Shown here: in pieces, positions 24,282-33,639 of the stretch
Position numbering within the stretch: the first letter of the stretch is position 1
Layout of the letters: each line of letters opens with the position of its first letter
From: Pseudocercospora fijiensis CIRAD86
Lineage: Eukaryota; Ascomycota; Dothideomycetes; Mycosphaerellales; Mycosphaerellaceae
Assembly: GCF_000340215.1 (NCBI RefSeq)
Contig: NW_006921542.1
Location: 1,392,267 to 1,456,266 of the forward strand
Direction of reading: 5' to 3'
DNA: 64,000 bases
Position numbers and translations under genes: made by a program
The notes under the pieces: generated by a model
Databases searched by the model: none
Told to the model about the DNA's origin: nothing
What the model saw: the letters and a program-made list of their open reading frames with translations, nothing else

Positions 24282-26490
24282 TGTATGCAATAGGCAAAAG
24301 CCACTCCCAATTTCGTGACTTCCTAGGAGCTGTACTTTTGCGAAATCCGGCATCTCTTTGCTGATGCATCTGAGAATGCCTTGCACGGCTCTGCCGGATC
24401 GTGGACGTGATGGTTGGTGGTGTTGACTGCCTATTTCTTAGCCAGGTCGAAAGCGAATTGTGCTGTTTCTGTCCACTTCCGGTTCTCAATGTGATGGCTC
24501 GTAAGTCAAATCACAGCCCAGATTCCCCTCGTGATGCCACAAACAACAATGTGAAAGATTGTCCCGTGGACAAGATGAACGGTGCTGCCGTCAGCAATGG
24601 CTGAATAAATTTGGTCAAAGCCGAGCTTGGTGGCTTCCATACTTGAGACCGAGAGCTTGCCGCAAATTCGGGCCGATGACATCCAGGTCTGAGCGAAGTA
24701 CGGAGAGCATTGAGCCAACTACAGCAGCGGTATCCTGAACGAAGAGAGATCTGTACATCTCCATCGACTTTGCATTGCGGTGATCGGCTGATTGTGGAAG
24801 GCAGGAGCAGAGTGCCCCTCCACTTGGGCTGGAGAGAGAGGTCGCCCGGGATGAGGAGAACTGCCTCACGAGCTCGAAGCGCCGGCACCTATAAGCAGCG
24901 GAGCATGAAGCGTCTGGCGTCTTGGTGGGGCTGGGAGTCTGGTATCGAGAGCTTGGCAGACCCGAAGAGCTGTTGTCAAGGGCTCAGGCTTTGTTGCCAT
25001 CACACCATTACCTCATTGCGCCAGGGTGGATGACGGGGTGAGAGCAGCAGGGCTGGCTTCGATCGCAGGTTCTGGTCTTGGGTAGAGAATCAGCATTCGC
25101 TGGCGTAGCAGTACGCACATGGAAATTCGCGATGCTTCGGGCGGGCGAAGGCGTGGGGAAGCGAAGTCAGTCAGCATGGTGAGCAGCCACTGCAGTGATG
25201 CGGGGTGTGAACAGGGTTTTGGCTTGATGAAAGCATAACCAAAGACATGTCCGCAAACGATGAAGGAAACGTGCACCCGGTACGGCAATTCCATCACGAG
25301 GAAAGCGAGTGACGGGCAGGTTGCAAGCCATGTGTCATCTCATGAGCATCGCATCGCACCATATCGCGTGATGAACGTACAAAAACCACCTGTCGCTCGG
25401 CCGGTGGCAGTGGAGAGAAGACTCGGTGTACTTCACCGCAGCTGCAATGGATCAGTCTGGGTCATTCTTGATCATGCACCAATGGATCAGAGTCACTGAG
25501 GCTTGGATGGCGCAATCTTGGGGCTCGGAGTTCTGCAGCGTGCAGCAGGTGGGATGATACGCTGCGCTGCAGTAGTCGCCGCGGGGGGTGGTGAGACGAC
25601 TGCATTCTACGACGAACTGGATGCGGCGGTGTTCTTCTTTGGTGGCATGGTTATGATGTTGATGCATTGCGCAGAGGTACTGTCAATGCGCGTGCAATGT
25701 GAGCAAGACTTCGAGGTCGGGCTTGGATTTCCAGTGACTCGGAGTAATGCATTGACGCCCGCTCAACATACACGGCGGCTGCACTCAATGTGTTCGCTAC
25801 CAAAATGTCTCGTCGCAAGAATACTTTGTCGCCTTGCAAGAATGTTACGTCGCACGAAGCCAGGCAGGTCAGGATGATGACTGAAACCTGGACAGAGGCT
25901 GGGCGATTTTGGTTGGGCAAGCTTGAAAATCGCCCAACAGCCGGTCAGGTTTGCAGTCTGAAGTCTCGAATCAGAATTGCCCGACCGTGAGCCAGGTCTT
26001 GAGTCATGTATGCGGGGTGTAGAAGGCTTCTTCTGTATTGCAAGCACAGCTGCGTACCGAAGGCCTTTCGCAAAACGAAACACGGAGAAATCCTAAGCAA
26101 CGGCATAAAAGGTTTTGCAGGACTGGACAGCCATGGCATTCTATAAAGATTCGCTCACAACCGCGTCCATATCATGCTGTGCACCTTCTCCAAATGTCCG
26201 CCAAGCTTTCCCCGCCGACTTTGGGTGACGTGCGGCTTGATTCTGGCTTGAAGCTGGGCCGAATCCACCGACGCGGGCACTTTCTACACTTTCTACACCT
26301 TCCACAACAACGCAACCAAGACTCGCGCCCTGCTATGTCGACTCTTCTATCTACCTCTGCTGCATCTTCTACTCGCGAGTAGATAACCTTTACATTCACA
26401 TCTCGCTTGGAACATCCAATTGCGCCAATTCGCGAAGCTGAACCCAACACGTCCGTCCGTCACCCTCCACTCCGACCCAGCATCGAAGCA
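24282..26490. other. Unmutated intergenic region upstream of the 26,491 gene
   Basis: CpA and TpG are normal from the hAT edge onward. Many short frames overlap on both strands, but none has a convincing ATG, length or domain. It should contain the promoter of the 26,491 gene; no clear TATA box was identified. Confidence 0.5.
25900..25936. repeat. Perfect 11-bp inverted repeat (hairpin)
   Basis: tgggcgatttt at 25,900-25,910 is the exact reverse complement of aaaatcgccca at 25,926-25,936, separated by 15 bases. No flanking gene end makes it an obvious terminator. It could be a protein-binding palindrome or chance. Confidence 0.6.
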
Positions 26491-28968
26491 ATGGCGAGGC
26501 GCAGACCTACCATAAGCTCGCCGCCGAGCTGCTCTTCGAGTTCCTCCAGCGAAGACGAGCGACCGGAGAGTCCAGAACTCCCATCCCCCCGCAAGCAGTG
26601 CCGTGGCATCGTACGCAAGATTGATGCTGGCGACTCTGACTCCGGACTTGCCAAATTCCGCAAATGGTGGAAGTTGGTAGCGAACGGCGCGCGGAATGCG
26701 ACGAGCGAGATGAAGGAGCTTATGGATGTCAAGACGTGTGACAAGGTTCAAAAGGCAATTACAGCTGAGATCAAGGACAAAAAGACTCTCCAATGCGCGC
26801 GTGCGCTTGAGCGCTCCGACTTTTGGAACTTGTCCGTATTCGACGTCTGGGGATTGTTTGGGAGCAGCGGCGCAACAAGTCGAACATTCTTGGACAAACT
26901 GAACGCTTTGGCAGCCGACTTCGAGAATGCCGAGGACGCGCTCGCGCTCATGGGAGAAGCAAGAGAGACGCGCATGAAAGTCTCAAAAAGCAAATATGAG
27001 TGGAAGCCGCAAGATTTGGACATGGCGCTCAACATGAAGCGGAAGCAAGATGCGAACAAAGCCCGGAATCTCACCTCAGGGCAAGAAGATACTCGCGGTT
27101 CTGGGAAATCACACGACGCGGAGCAAGCGACGTCCGCCTCCAATTCGGATGCAGATACGGATGAGGAAAGCGATGATCCCAACACCCAGGACGGAGCCAA
27201 GGCCAGAACCAGCAGAGACCACAGAGCACCAGGAACCAACACCGCGCCAACGACGCCGAAGCAGCTTCCTCTTCCCAACAGTAAGGCGAAGAGAAGACGA
27301 AGATTTTCCGACATCTCTCCATTGTCAAGGTCCATCGAGCGTGGACGAGGTTTGCATCAGCAGCATAGCTCGAGGTCGTCACTCTCGATTGAGCGTGGCC
27401 GAAGATTACGTCAGCCGCGTCGCTCGTCGCTTTCCCCCGCCCTCGACTTCAGCTTACCGAACTTCCTGAACCCAAAGACACGTACCACCCATCAAGGGAC
27501 TCCCAAACTTGGCGCGGGTCCCACCGACTCCGAACTTCTTTCATCGCTCAGTCCGGCATCCTCTGAGCCTGACGCCGCACCCTTCTTCCAGTTCGATGGT
27601 ACGCCTTGTCGCTCCTCCCGGCGGCCATCCAGCGCCTCCACTTCGTCAGAACACGGCTCACCAGGCATGGCAAGCGTCACACAGTCCTCATCGCTCGGTG
27701 CTGGGCCAGCCAGCGCCTCCAATCCGACCACGCAGGGCTCAACGAACATGGCAAGCGCCACGCAGCCCAAAGCGTTGTCCAAACGCCCCCGTCGAGACTC
27801 CTCCGACTTCGTCCAAGACTCTAATCGCTTGGATCCAAGTCGTCATCTAGCCATCCCACACACTGAGCCGCTCACTCTAGATCATCTGGGCTCGTGGATT
27901 GCTGTTCTCTCTACCATTCTGGAGCCACACACTTCCCTGAGGCGTTGCACCGTTTCCGACATCACCGAATGGATACAGAATGCCTCCCCGGCCGCCGGCA
28001 GCCAGCACATCATCGTCATCCAGGACCAAGCACTGGAGCAAATTCCAGTTGTCTTCGTCGATCGCTCGCCACACCACGCAAGAACCAACATCTATGCTGA
28101 TGACGACAGCTTTCGGATCCTCCAGAGTGCCCTGACGGCCCATGTGCCCAACGTATCCCACAAGGCACCTCCGACCATGAGATCTGAGGATGTCGTAACA
28201 GCACATGGCCTTGAAGCAAGCATCCTGTCCGCATGCGTTATCACAGGCGTCCTCGGCATGCAGACGCGCAAACTCGCCACAAAGCTTGAGCGGATGATTC
28301 CTGCGGTATGGGGAAGAGCCATTCGGGTCGCGCACGAGTTCAGGGCAGGCAGTCCTACGACACAGCAAGCAGTGCTCGATCGCTGCCGAATTGCCGACTT
28401 GCCCAATTCCAGCTGGACGATCAATCCGGCCACGCTTTCACTGCCTGGGCCTTCGACAACACATGTCGAGTTGCTGCACCATTTTTTCGAAAACACCACC
28501 CTGAGCGCTTTCCGAAAAAGCCAGAACCTCAGCACTGAATGGACCCTGGTTGCCGACAACTCACGACTGGTTGTCATCATTGCCGCCGAGGTCCTCAAGA
28601 ACCTTGCTGTCTCAGCCGCCTCGCCTGACGCCCCTGCTGAGCGTCAGAAGCTGCAGCAAGAGCTGGAAGGTGTACAGAAGGGCATCACCAATTTCAGCTC
28701 CATTCCGAGTGTCGTTGACGAATTGCAGAAGGCAGCTGAGCGTTTACGTGGCAGGATTGAGGAGCTTAGCGATTCGCGAGAGTCGAACGGGTGGAATTAC
28801 ATCAAGGACGTCATGATGAAGTTGAATGGTCAGATTGACCATCTCACACATGAGCTGAACCTGTTCCGCAGCAACGTTCAGAGCGACTTTGCCAGATGGT
28901 GTGACGAGGCCAAGAAGGAGCTGGGCTGCGATGAGACGGAGTCAAACGACTCGATGCTTTTTGGCTGA
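26491..28968 (+). CDS. Intact 825-residue protein of unknown function, C-terminal coiled coil
   Basis: This is the longest intact frame in the window. The ATG has a good context (gaagcaATGGCG), and the frame upstream is open only from non-ATG codons. Residues 1-60 are Ser/Arg/Pro-rich. About 50-190 are helical and Trp-containing. About 190-450 are disordered and low complexity, with two copies of an 'SIERGR' motif near residue 280. About 480-740 form a globular region with 'GSQHIIVIQDQ', 'VVFVDRS' and 'HGLEASILSACVITGV'. The last 110 residues are heptad-like (ELEGVQK... RIEELSD... HLTHELNLF), a likely coiled coil. The globular part has a layout reminiscent of Ulp1/C48 cysteine proteases but lacks the usual Asp-Cys-Gly; this is inference. 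No intron is needed. Its final 25 codons are tandemly copied downstream. Confidence 0.8.
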   Translation: MARRRPTISSPPSCSSSSSSEDERPESPELPSPRKQCRGIVRKIDAGDSDSGLAKFRKWWKLVANGARNATSEMKELMDVKTCDKVQKAITAEIKDKKTLQCARALERSDFWNLSVFDVWGLFGSSGATSRTFLDKLNALAADFENAEDALALMGEARETRMKVSKSKYEWKPQDLDMALNMKRKQDANKARNLTSGQEDTRGSGKSHDAEQATSASNSDADTDEESDDPNTQDGAKARTSRDHRAPGTNTAPTTPKQLPLPNSKAKRRRRFSDISPLSRSIERGRGLHQQHSSRSSLSIERGRRLRQPRRSSLSPALDFSLPNFLNPKTRTTHQGTPKLGAGPTDSELLSSLSPASSEPDAAPFFQFDGTPCRSSRRPSSASTSSEHGSPGMASVTQSSSLGAGPASASNPTTQGSTNMASATQPKALSKRPRRDSSDFVQDSNRLDPSRHLAIPHTEPLTLDHLGSWIAVLSTILEPHTSLRRCTVSDITEWIQNASPAAGSQHIIVIQDQALEQIPVVFVDRSPHHARTNIYADDDSFRILQSALTAHVPNVSHKAPPTMRSEDVVTAHGLEASILSACVITGVLGMQTRKLATKLERMIPAVWGRAIRVAHEFRAGSPTTQQAVLDRCRIADLPNSSWTINPATLSLPGPSTTHVELLHHFFENTTLSAFRKSQNLSTEWTLVADNSRLVVIIAAEVLKNLAVSAASPDAPAERQKLQQELEGVQKGITNFSSIPSVVDELQKAAERLRGRIEELSDSRESNGWNYIKDVMMKLNGQIDHLTHELNLFRSNVQSDFARWCDEAKKELGCDETESNDSMLFG

Positions 28969-29260
28969 GGTGCTCAGTTGTGGCGAGGCGAGGCCATGAC
29001 TGCGCTGGCCTGTGATGAGACGGACCCAAGCGACAAAATTCTTTTCGGCTGAGGCGCGCATTTCCAGCTTGCCAGATGATGTGACGATCCCATGAAGGAG
29101 TTGGGCGGTAATGAGGAGGATCGCAAATGGCGCATGGTGCTTTTTGATTGAGGTGCGCATTTCCCGCTCGCCAGATCGCGCAGCATAGCAATGGAGGATT
29201 TGGGCGGCAATGAGGAGGTCCCCAACCGACACATGATGCTTTTTGGTTGAGATGCGCAAT
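28891..29260. repeat. Tandem copies of the gene's 3' coding end and stop codon
   Basis: The last coding stretch of the preceding gene, from 'gccagatggtgtgac' to 'gatgctttttggctgagg', is repeated three more times downstream. The aligned TGA codons lie at 28,966, 29,050, 29,149 and 29,248. The spacings 84, 99 and 99 are all multiples of three. Copies retain 'gccagat', 'gatgagacgga' or 'aatgagga', and 'ctttttggttgag'. The first unit is translated; the others are in the 3' untranslated region. Confidence 0.8.
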
Positions 29261-29889
29261 GCAAGCTCATTCACGAACACTGTAATAACTACTGGCAAGC
29301 CTAATGCAATGTAGATGACTTCATTTCAACCTTTCCTTTCCATTACCAACTCGTCGTGCATGATCAAGAACACAATCCTTTGTGCCCGCATCTCCAGCCA
29401 CTGTTCGCCAAATCTCTCCATCTTTCCGCGCAAAGTTTAGACATCAATGGGTAGACAGAAGGACGGAGGGATGGAGTTGGGAGTGTGATTTGCTAATGTA
29501 GTGCACGTATCGAACACAAAAGATGTTTTGTTCTTTTTGGGAGGAATTGAAGTGCTTTTTGTGTCCTTGTCCAGCCGAGGGTAAGAAACCTCGTTGACTT
29601 TGCGAATTGAATCGAGCTTGATGTATAGCCACATCTGATCCCCGAAATCAGCCTGAAAACTTATCAGATGTGTAGTATTGGGGAGGGAGATAGAGAAATT
29701 CGAAAACTCTACGAGTGCGAGCAAGCTCTCACCCGCGAAGAAAAGTGTACAGAAGTGAAGCCTGCGTTCAAAATCTGGGTTCTGCTTTTCTGATACTGCC
29801 TGTCGGACGCCACGCCCAAGTATGCCGAATTCTCTGACGTCTCCGTCTTCAGAATCTCACCTCGTTCGCGTCCTCCTCCACAACGTGAT
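29261..29889. other. No recognisable gene
   Basis: Unmutated sequence separating the 26,491 gene from the decayed gene at 29,890. A minus-strand frame at 29,437-29,724 lacks an ATG and resembles no known protein. Confidence 0.5.
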
Positions 29890-31064
29890 ATGGCCATAAC
29901 ACCGGACTCCTCGCCAGCTGGCACTCCACACTCGACACCTACAAAGGACCCGAGACCAAGAGTGGCTAGCACCGGGACAGCCCAGCTGCACACGCCGAGC
30001 CGACCATGGCCGCTGAGATCCTCTAAGCTGGCATTGGAAGAGAAGACTCTATCGTGGAAGAGCTCCCCTCCTCTCGCGGAGAGATGGTCGCCTTCTCCAT
30101 CGCCACAGCTCGCAAGCCATGTCACGGGTCCTCCAGTGCCTTTACCTTCGCCGAAGTATCTCCCAAGGAATGCAGCGCAGTGACCGCCGGTGGCATCTGA
30201 TTCTGATCATCTGCGCTATGCTACAGGCTACGCTTGGAACCACTCTGGTGCTTGGTCAGATCCATCAGGTGTTCAGAAAGACGTCATGGTTGATGTGGTT
30301 GAGAAAAAGCCGGGAACTCCGAGTTCGGCTCAAGCAGAAAGGACAGCACGATCTACCAGCTTCGCGAAGGCCAAAGAAGATCATATCGACACTCTCTCAA
30401 TATTAAAAACCATCCAGAAATCGACATCGATATCGCCTCTAGCATCGCAGCCTACAGACAAGCTTCCAGCGTTGAACAGCCGTCGCTCAGGTGCTGGGAT
30501 CAAACGGCCAGTGGCACAGCAGTCCTCAGCTTCATCTCGAGGCGAGTCAAAGCCAGTGGAGATCCAGCAGCCGACGATGAGCACCTCACTGTCGAGGACT
30601 GATCTCCAGCACGCCGCCCCAGAAGAGCCCGAGCAGACCTGGAGCACAAGCCAAAGGACTGGAGTTACTGCAGTCCAAACGCCGAAGCCTCAGCAGTCTC
30701 GACTCGTTCCTAGACATGAGAAGGACGACCGGCGGGAATCAGGGTGCCTCCAGCTGATCACTTCGACCCATCGTGTCCGGTGGTGGGGTGCGTAGGACGT
30801 CCAGCGCCAGCGCTTCTGGCAGAGATTGAGGAGGGAGTGGGGAGCATGTTCAGCAATGTGTCGTTGGAGCTGCTGCACTTCGATAGGCAGTTTGGCAAAC
30901 TGGAATAGGTACTCCAGGCCTGTAAATCGCATCGGGGACCTTTGGTGGAGTCACTCAAAGCCATTGTTCTGGATTGGGAGCGCGAGAAGGGTTGGCTTGA
31001 GCGCTGTGAACGCCTGCTGCAGAGGGCTCGATGGGAGAGAGATAAGGAGGTAGACGAGACGTGA
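29890..31064 (+). pseudogene. Decayed gene of unknown function (two stops, one frameshift)
   Basis: From an ATG at 29,890 (gatATGGCC) a Ser/Pro-rich disordered frame runs to an in-frame TGA at 30,181-30,183. The same frame continues open to 30,795 with Ser/Gln-rich sequence. A switch to the third frame near 30,720-30,790 is then required, giving 'RPAPALLAEIEEGVGSMF', a TAG at 30,906-30,908, and a helical, charged C-terminus ending at TGA 31,062-31,064. The TAG follows GAA and fits CAG to TAG. I tested removal of the TGA by an intron: the best-looking donor and acceptor (30,156 and 30,226) do not keep the frame. Family not recognised. It may be a multi-exon gene, but decay next to the RIP-mutated block (about 31,250) is more likely. 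Confidence 0.5.
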
Positions 31065-31565
31065 ACAAGATGTGACCAAGTTGGTTGCTACACCGAGCAG
31101 AGATCCAGTTATGCTGTATTAGGTTATTTGGTTACGAGGCGGCATTTGCGGCGGGCGCTGTATAGGAGCAGTCTTTGAGGAGGTAGAAGACGACGAAAAC
31201 GAAGCCCGAGGCAACAATAAGGCAGTGCAATAGTGAGCTCGAGGAGATCTAGGTAGCGGTCGCAGCAACGGGACATCGATGCCGTAAACTCCCCTTAGTA
31301 CCTGATCATTTAGCGCTCTACAGTTACTTGCCTAAGTCCGCAGTCGAGTTTTAGGAGACTAAGCTTACTTGCTCCGGAGGCGACTTAGCGAAAGCATTTA
31401 GCAGATCTATCTAGAATACGTTTAGCAAGATCGAATTACGGCGCTATTAACTGCCTAACCTAGCTCCTATTACTACGCTATAGCAGTTATATCTTCGATA
31501 TAGTATAGACAAGAAGTAAGATATTTATTACGGTCGATAGCTTAGAGGCGTATCGGAGTACTCGA

Positions 31566-31745
31566 ATATAGTATATACGTAGCGAGAATAATAACGACGA
31601 TACTACGATTATATTAGAGTTAATATAGTATCTATATAGCGAGAAGGAGAGTAAGGATACTACGATTATATCGAAGTAGATATAGTATACGTATAGCGAG
31701 AATAGTGGAAATAATAATAATAGTAAAGATATTGCGATTATATTA
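31566..31745 (+). repeat. 57-bp tandem repeat, three units
   Basis: 'atatagta' starts units at 31,566, 31,623 and 31,680 (period 57, exactly 19 codons). In the plus frame each unit reads x-IVxx-stop-RE ... YYDYI, with the stop at the same position, consistent with a former Gln-containing 19-residue protein repeat. Confidence 0.7.
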
Positions 31746-32184
31746 GAGTATACGCCGATATTAACGCCCGTTAGTCGTTAATTAAATCTACGTCGGTTTA
31801 GCAAAACAAGCCTATTTCGTTAGCTAGAATTAATTAGATAAGCCCTATTTTACTCTCGTATACCTATTTATTAAAATAGCGCAATTTAGTTAGGTTTTAG
31901 ATATTATTTAGTTATAGAAGGTATTATTTAGGGTAAGGTACGCCTATATATAGTATACTATATAAACTAGGTTTTTTAAGTCGCCTACTAGGGCTATAGA
32001 AACTAATCCCTATAACTCTTATTTTGCTATAATAATATACCTAAATATACTAATAATAACGTTAGAGTAGTAATAGTAGTATTCTTTACTTCGATACCGA
32101 TTAATCTACTATCTAAAGGTAATATAATATCGTAGTATTACCCTTTTATAAACTCCGGAATATATTAGCTCGAATCTACTATAC

Positions 32185-32566
32185 AAAGTATCGTCTAAGC
32201 CCTATAGTACTTATTCTATTCGAGCGGAGCGACGGCGTAGAGCTTAAGAATAAAATTAGATTAGCGCTAAGAGTACTTATATAATATTGCGATAAAGACT
32301 ATTATTATTGTTTTAGTTATTAGTAACGTAAAGCAGACCTATTCTTACCTTAGGATTTAATACGTAATTATAATTCGAATTTCCGACTAATAAAAGAAGC
32401 CGCTTTTCTTTATAGGCGTATCTTTAAATTTTAGCCTTTCTATACTAATCTAATTTGTTCTAAAGCTCTACGCTAGATCTACTAGATATCTTTTATAACT
32501 ATTTACTCGCTTCGCTCGCTTAGGTTACTCTAGGTACCTATTAAATCTATCGCTCCGCTTAAATTA
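32185..32566. mobile_element. Short non-autonomous Helitron derivative
   Basis: Its left part ('aaagtatcgtctaagcccta' then 'cgagcggagcgacggcgtag') matches 11,826-11,890. Its right part ('ggcgtatctttaaa', 'gctctacgctaga', 'tatcgctccgct') matches 20,330-20,534 of the large Helitron. The 8.4-kb interior is missing. Differences are mostly RIP-type transitions. It is on the same strand layout as the large copy, so the coding strand would be minus. Confidence 0.75.
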
Positions 32567-32689
32567 AAGTAACCTACTTTGCTAGTAGCCTCTCTAGCTA
32601 CCGCTCGATTTAATCTTTAGTTCTAGCGTAATACGCCTATCTGAGCCCTTCCGCTACGACTACTATCTTTAGTATTAGTACCCTCCTTT

Positions 32690-33190
32690 AAAAGTAATAT
32701 CGAGGATCGCGTCGATCTGTTTCCGCTAGCGGCGAAGGTCGCTTTCTAGTAATATATTTAGTAGAAGAAGGATAAAGGACGCGATAAGATACTAATTAGT
32801 CGGGAGCGCTATCTTCGTATCCCCTAGTAGATTACTATCGATAATAAATACCCTAGAAACAACTCTAGATACGGTACGCTTATAAGGCAAGACTATAATA
32901 AGAAGGTATAGGCTTAAAGGAGGTTTAGAAATAACGCTAAAGATATACAATTATATATATAAAGGAAGGTAGACGCTGCTTCTCGGAAAATTATTTAAGT
33001 GTACGAGATTCCTACGTATTAATAACTAAACACTATACCTTTAAATACGCTTATTATAGAGCTATTATACCTCGTAAACTAGCTCTTCTATAGTATTATA
33101 AAGAAAGACATTTAGGAGCCTTTAAAGCACTACTACGTCTATAACCTCCTCGGTATATAACCTATAATTAGACCCTATAGTAGTTCGGTT
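32690..33190 (+). pseudogene. RIP-mutated protein-like stretch, family unknown
   Basis: One plus frame reads as plausible protein (for example 'RRFRNNAKDIQLYIQRKVDA') with TAG/TAA at likely former Gln/Trp positions. No family was recognised. It lies between the small Helitron derivative and the chromovirus. Confidence 0.3.
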
Positions 33191-33417
33191 TACGAACTTT
33201 AAAACATATATAGTTTAGTTTCTTAGCGGTACCCCTCCGGTTTAGTTCCGGTTTAGTTTTTTACTCCGCTAGTCTAAGCTAATTTCTAAGAAACTCTAAC
33301 TAAACTACGATAATATACGACGATATACGACGACTACGGATCGAGTCCGGATCGCGACGGGGGCCCTATATTATATACGCTATATAATTATATTTCTATT
33401 TCAGGCTATTTATACGT

Positions 33418-33604
33418 TATAAAGGGCTACGCCCTAGGTAGAAAGTACTAGCCTTAGGCATTCGGCCTATACGATTCTAACCTACTACTTAGCGCTTAGC
33501 GTACCGTATAAAACTATTTAGATTTACGTAGATAGACTTAGCTCTTTATCGAACCTATTAAGTCTTATATCTAGTATCTATATACGAGTTACTTACCCGT
33601 AATA
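33418..33604 (+). repeat. 5' LTR of chromovirus
   Basis: Begins 'tataaagggctacgcc' and ends near 'cccgtaatat'. It is shared with 40,006-40,192 with about ten differences, several of them C/T before A. The expected TG...CA ends would read TA...TA after RIP. Confidence 0.8.
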
Positions 33605-33639
33605 TTAGGTTTAATCTTTATTATAGGAAACGCTAAGGT

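Noticed and set aside
24511..24888. Minus-strand frame of 125 codons
   Set aside because: Ordinary composition, but no family, no conserved neighbour and overlapping frames of equal length. Support is too weak for a gene.
25503..25877. Plus-strand frame of 124 codons
   Set aside because: Starts from TTG, overlaps frames on the other strand, and has no recognisable domain.
30156..30226. Intron that would remove the TGA at 30,181
   Set aside because: GTATCT...CTACAG has suitable length (71 bp) but joins to a frame that stops after about 20 codons.
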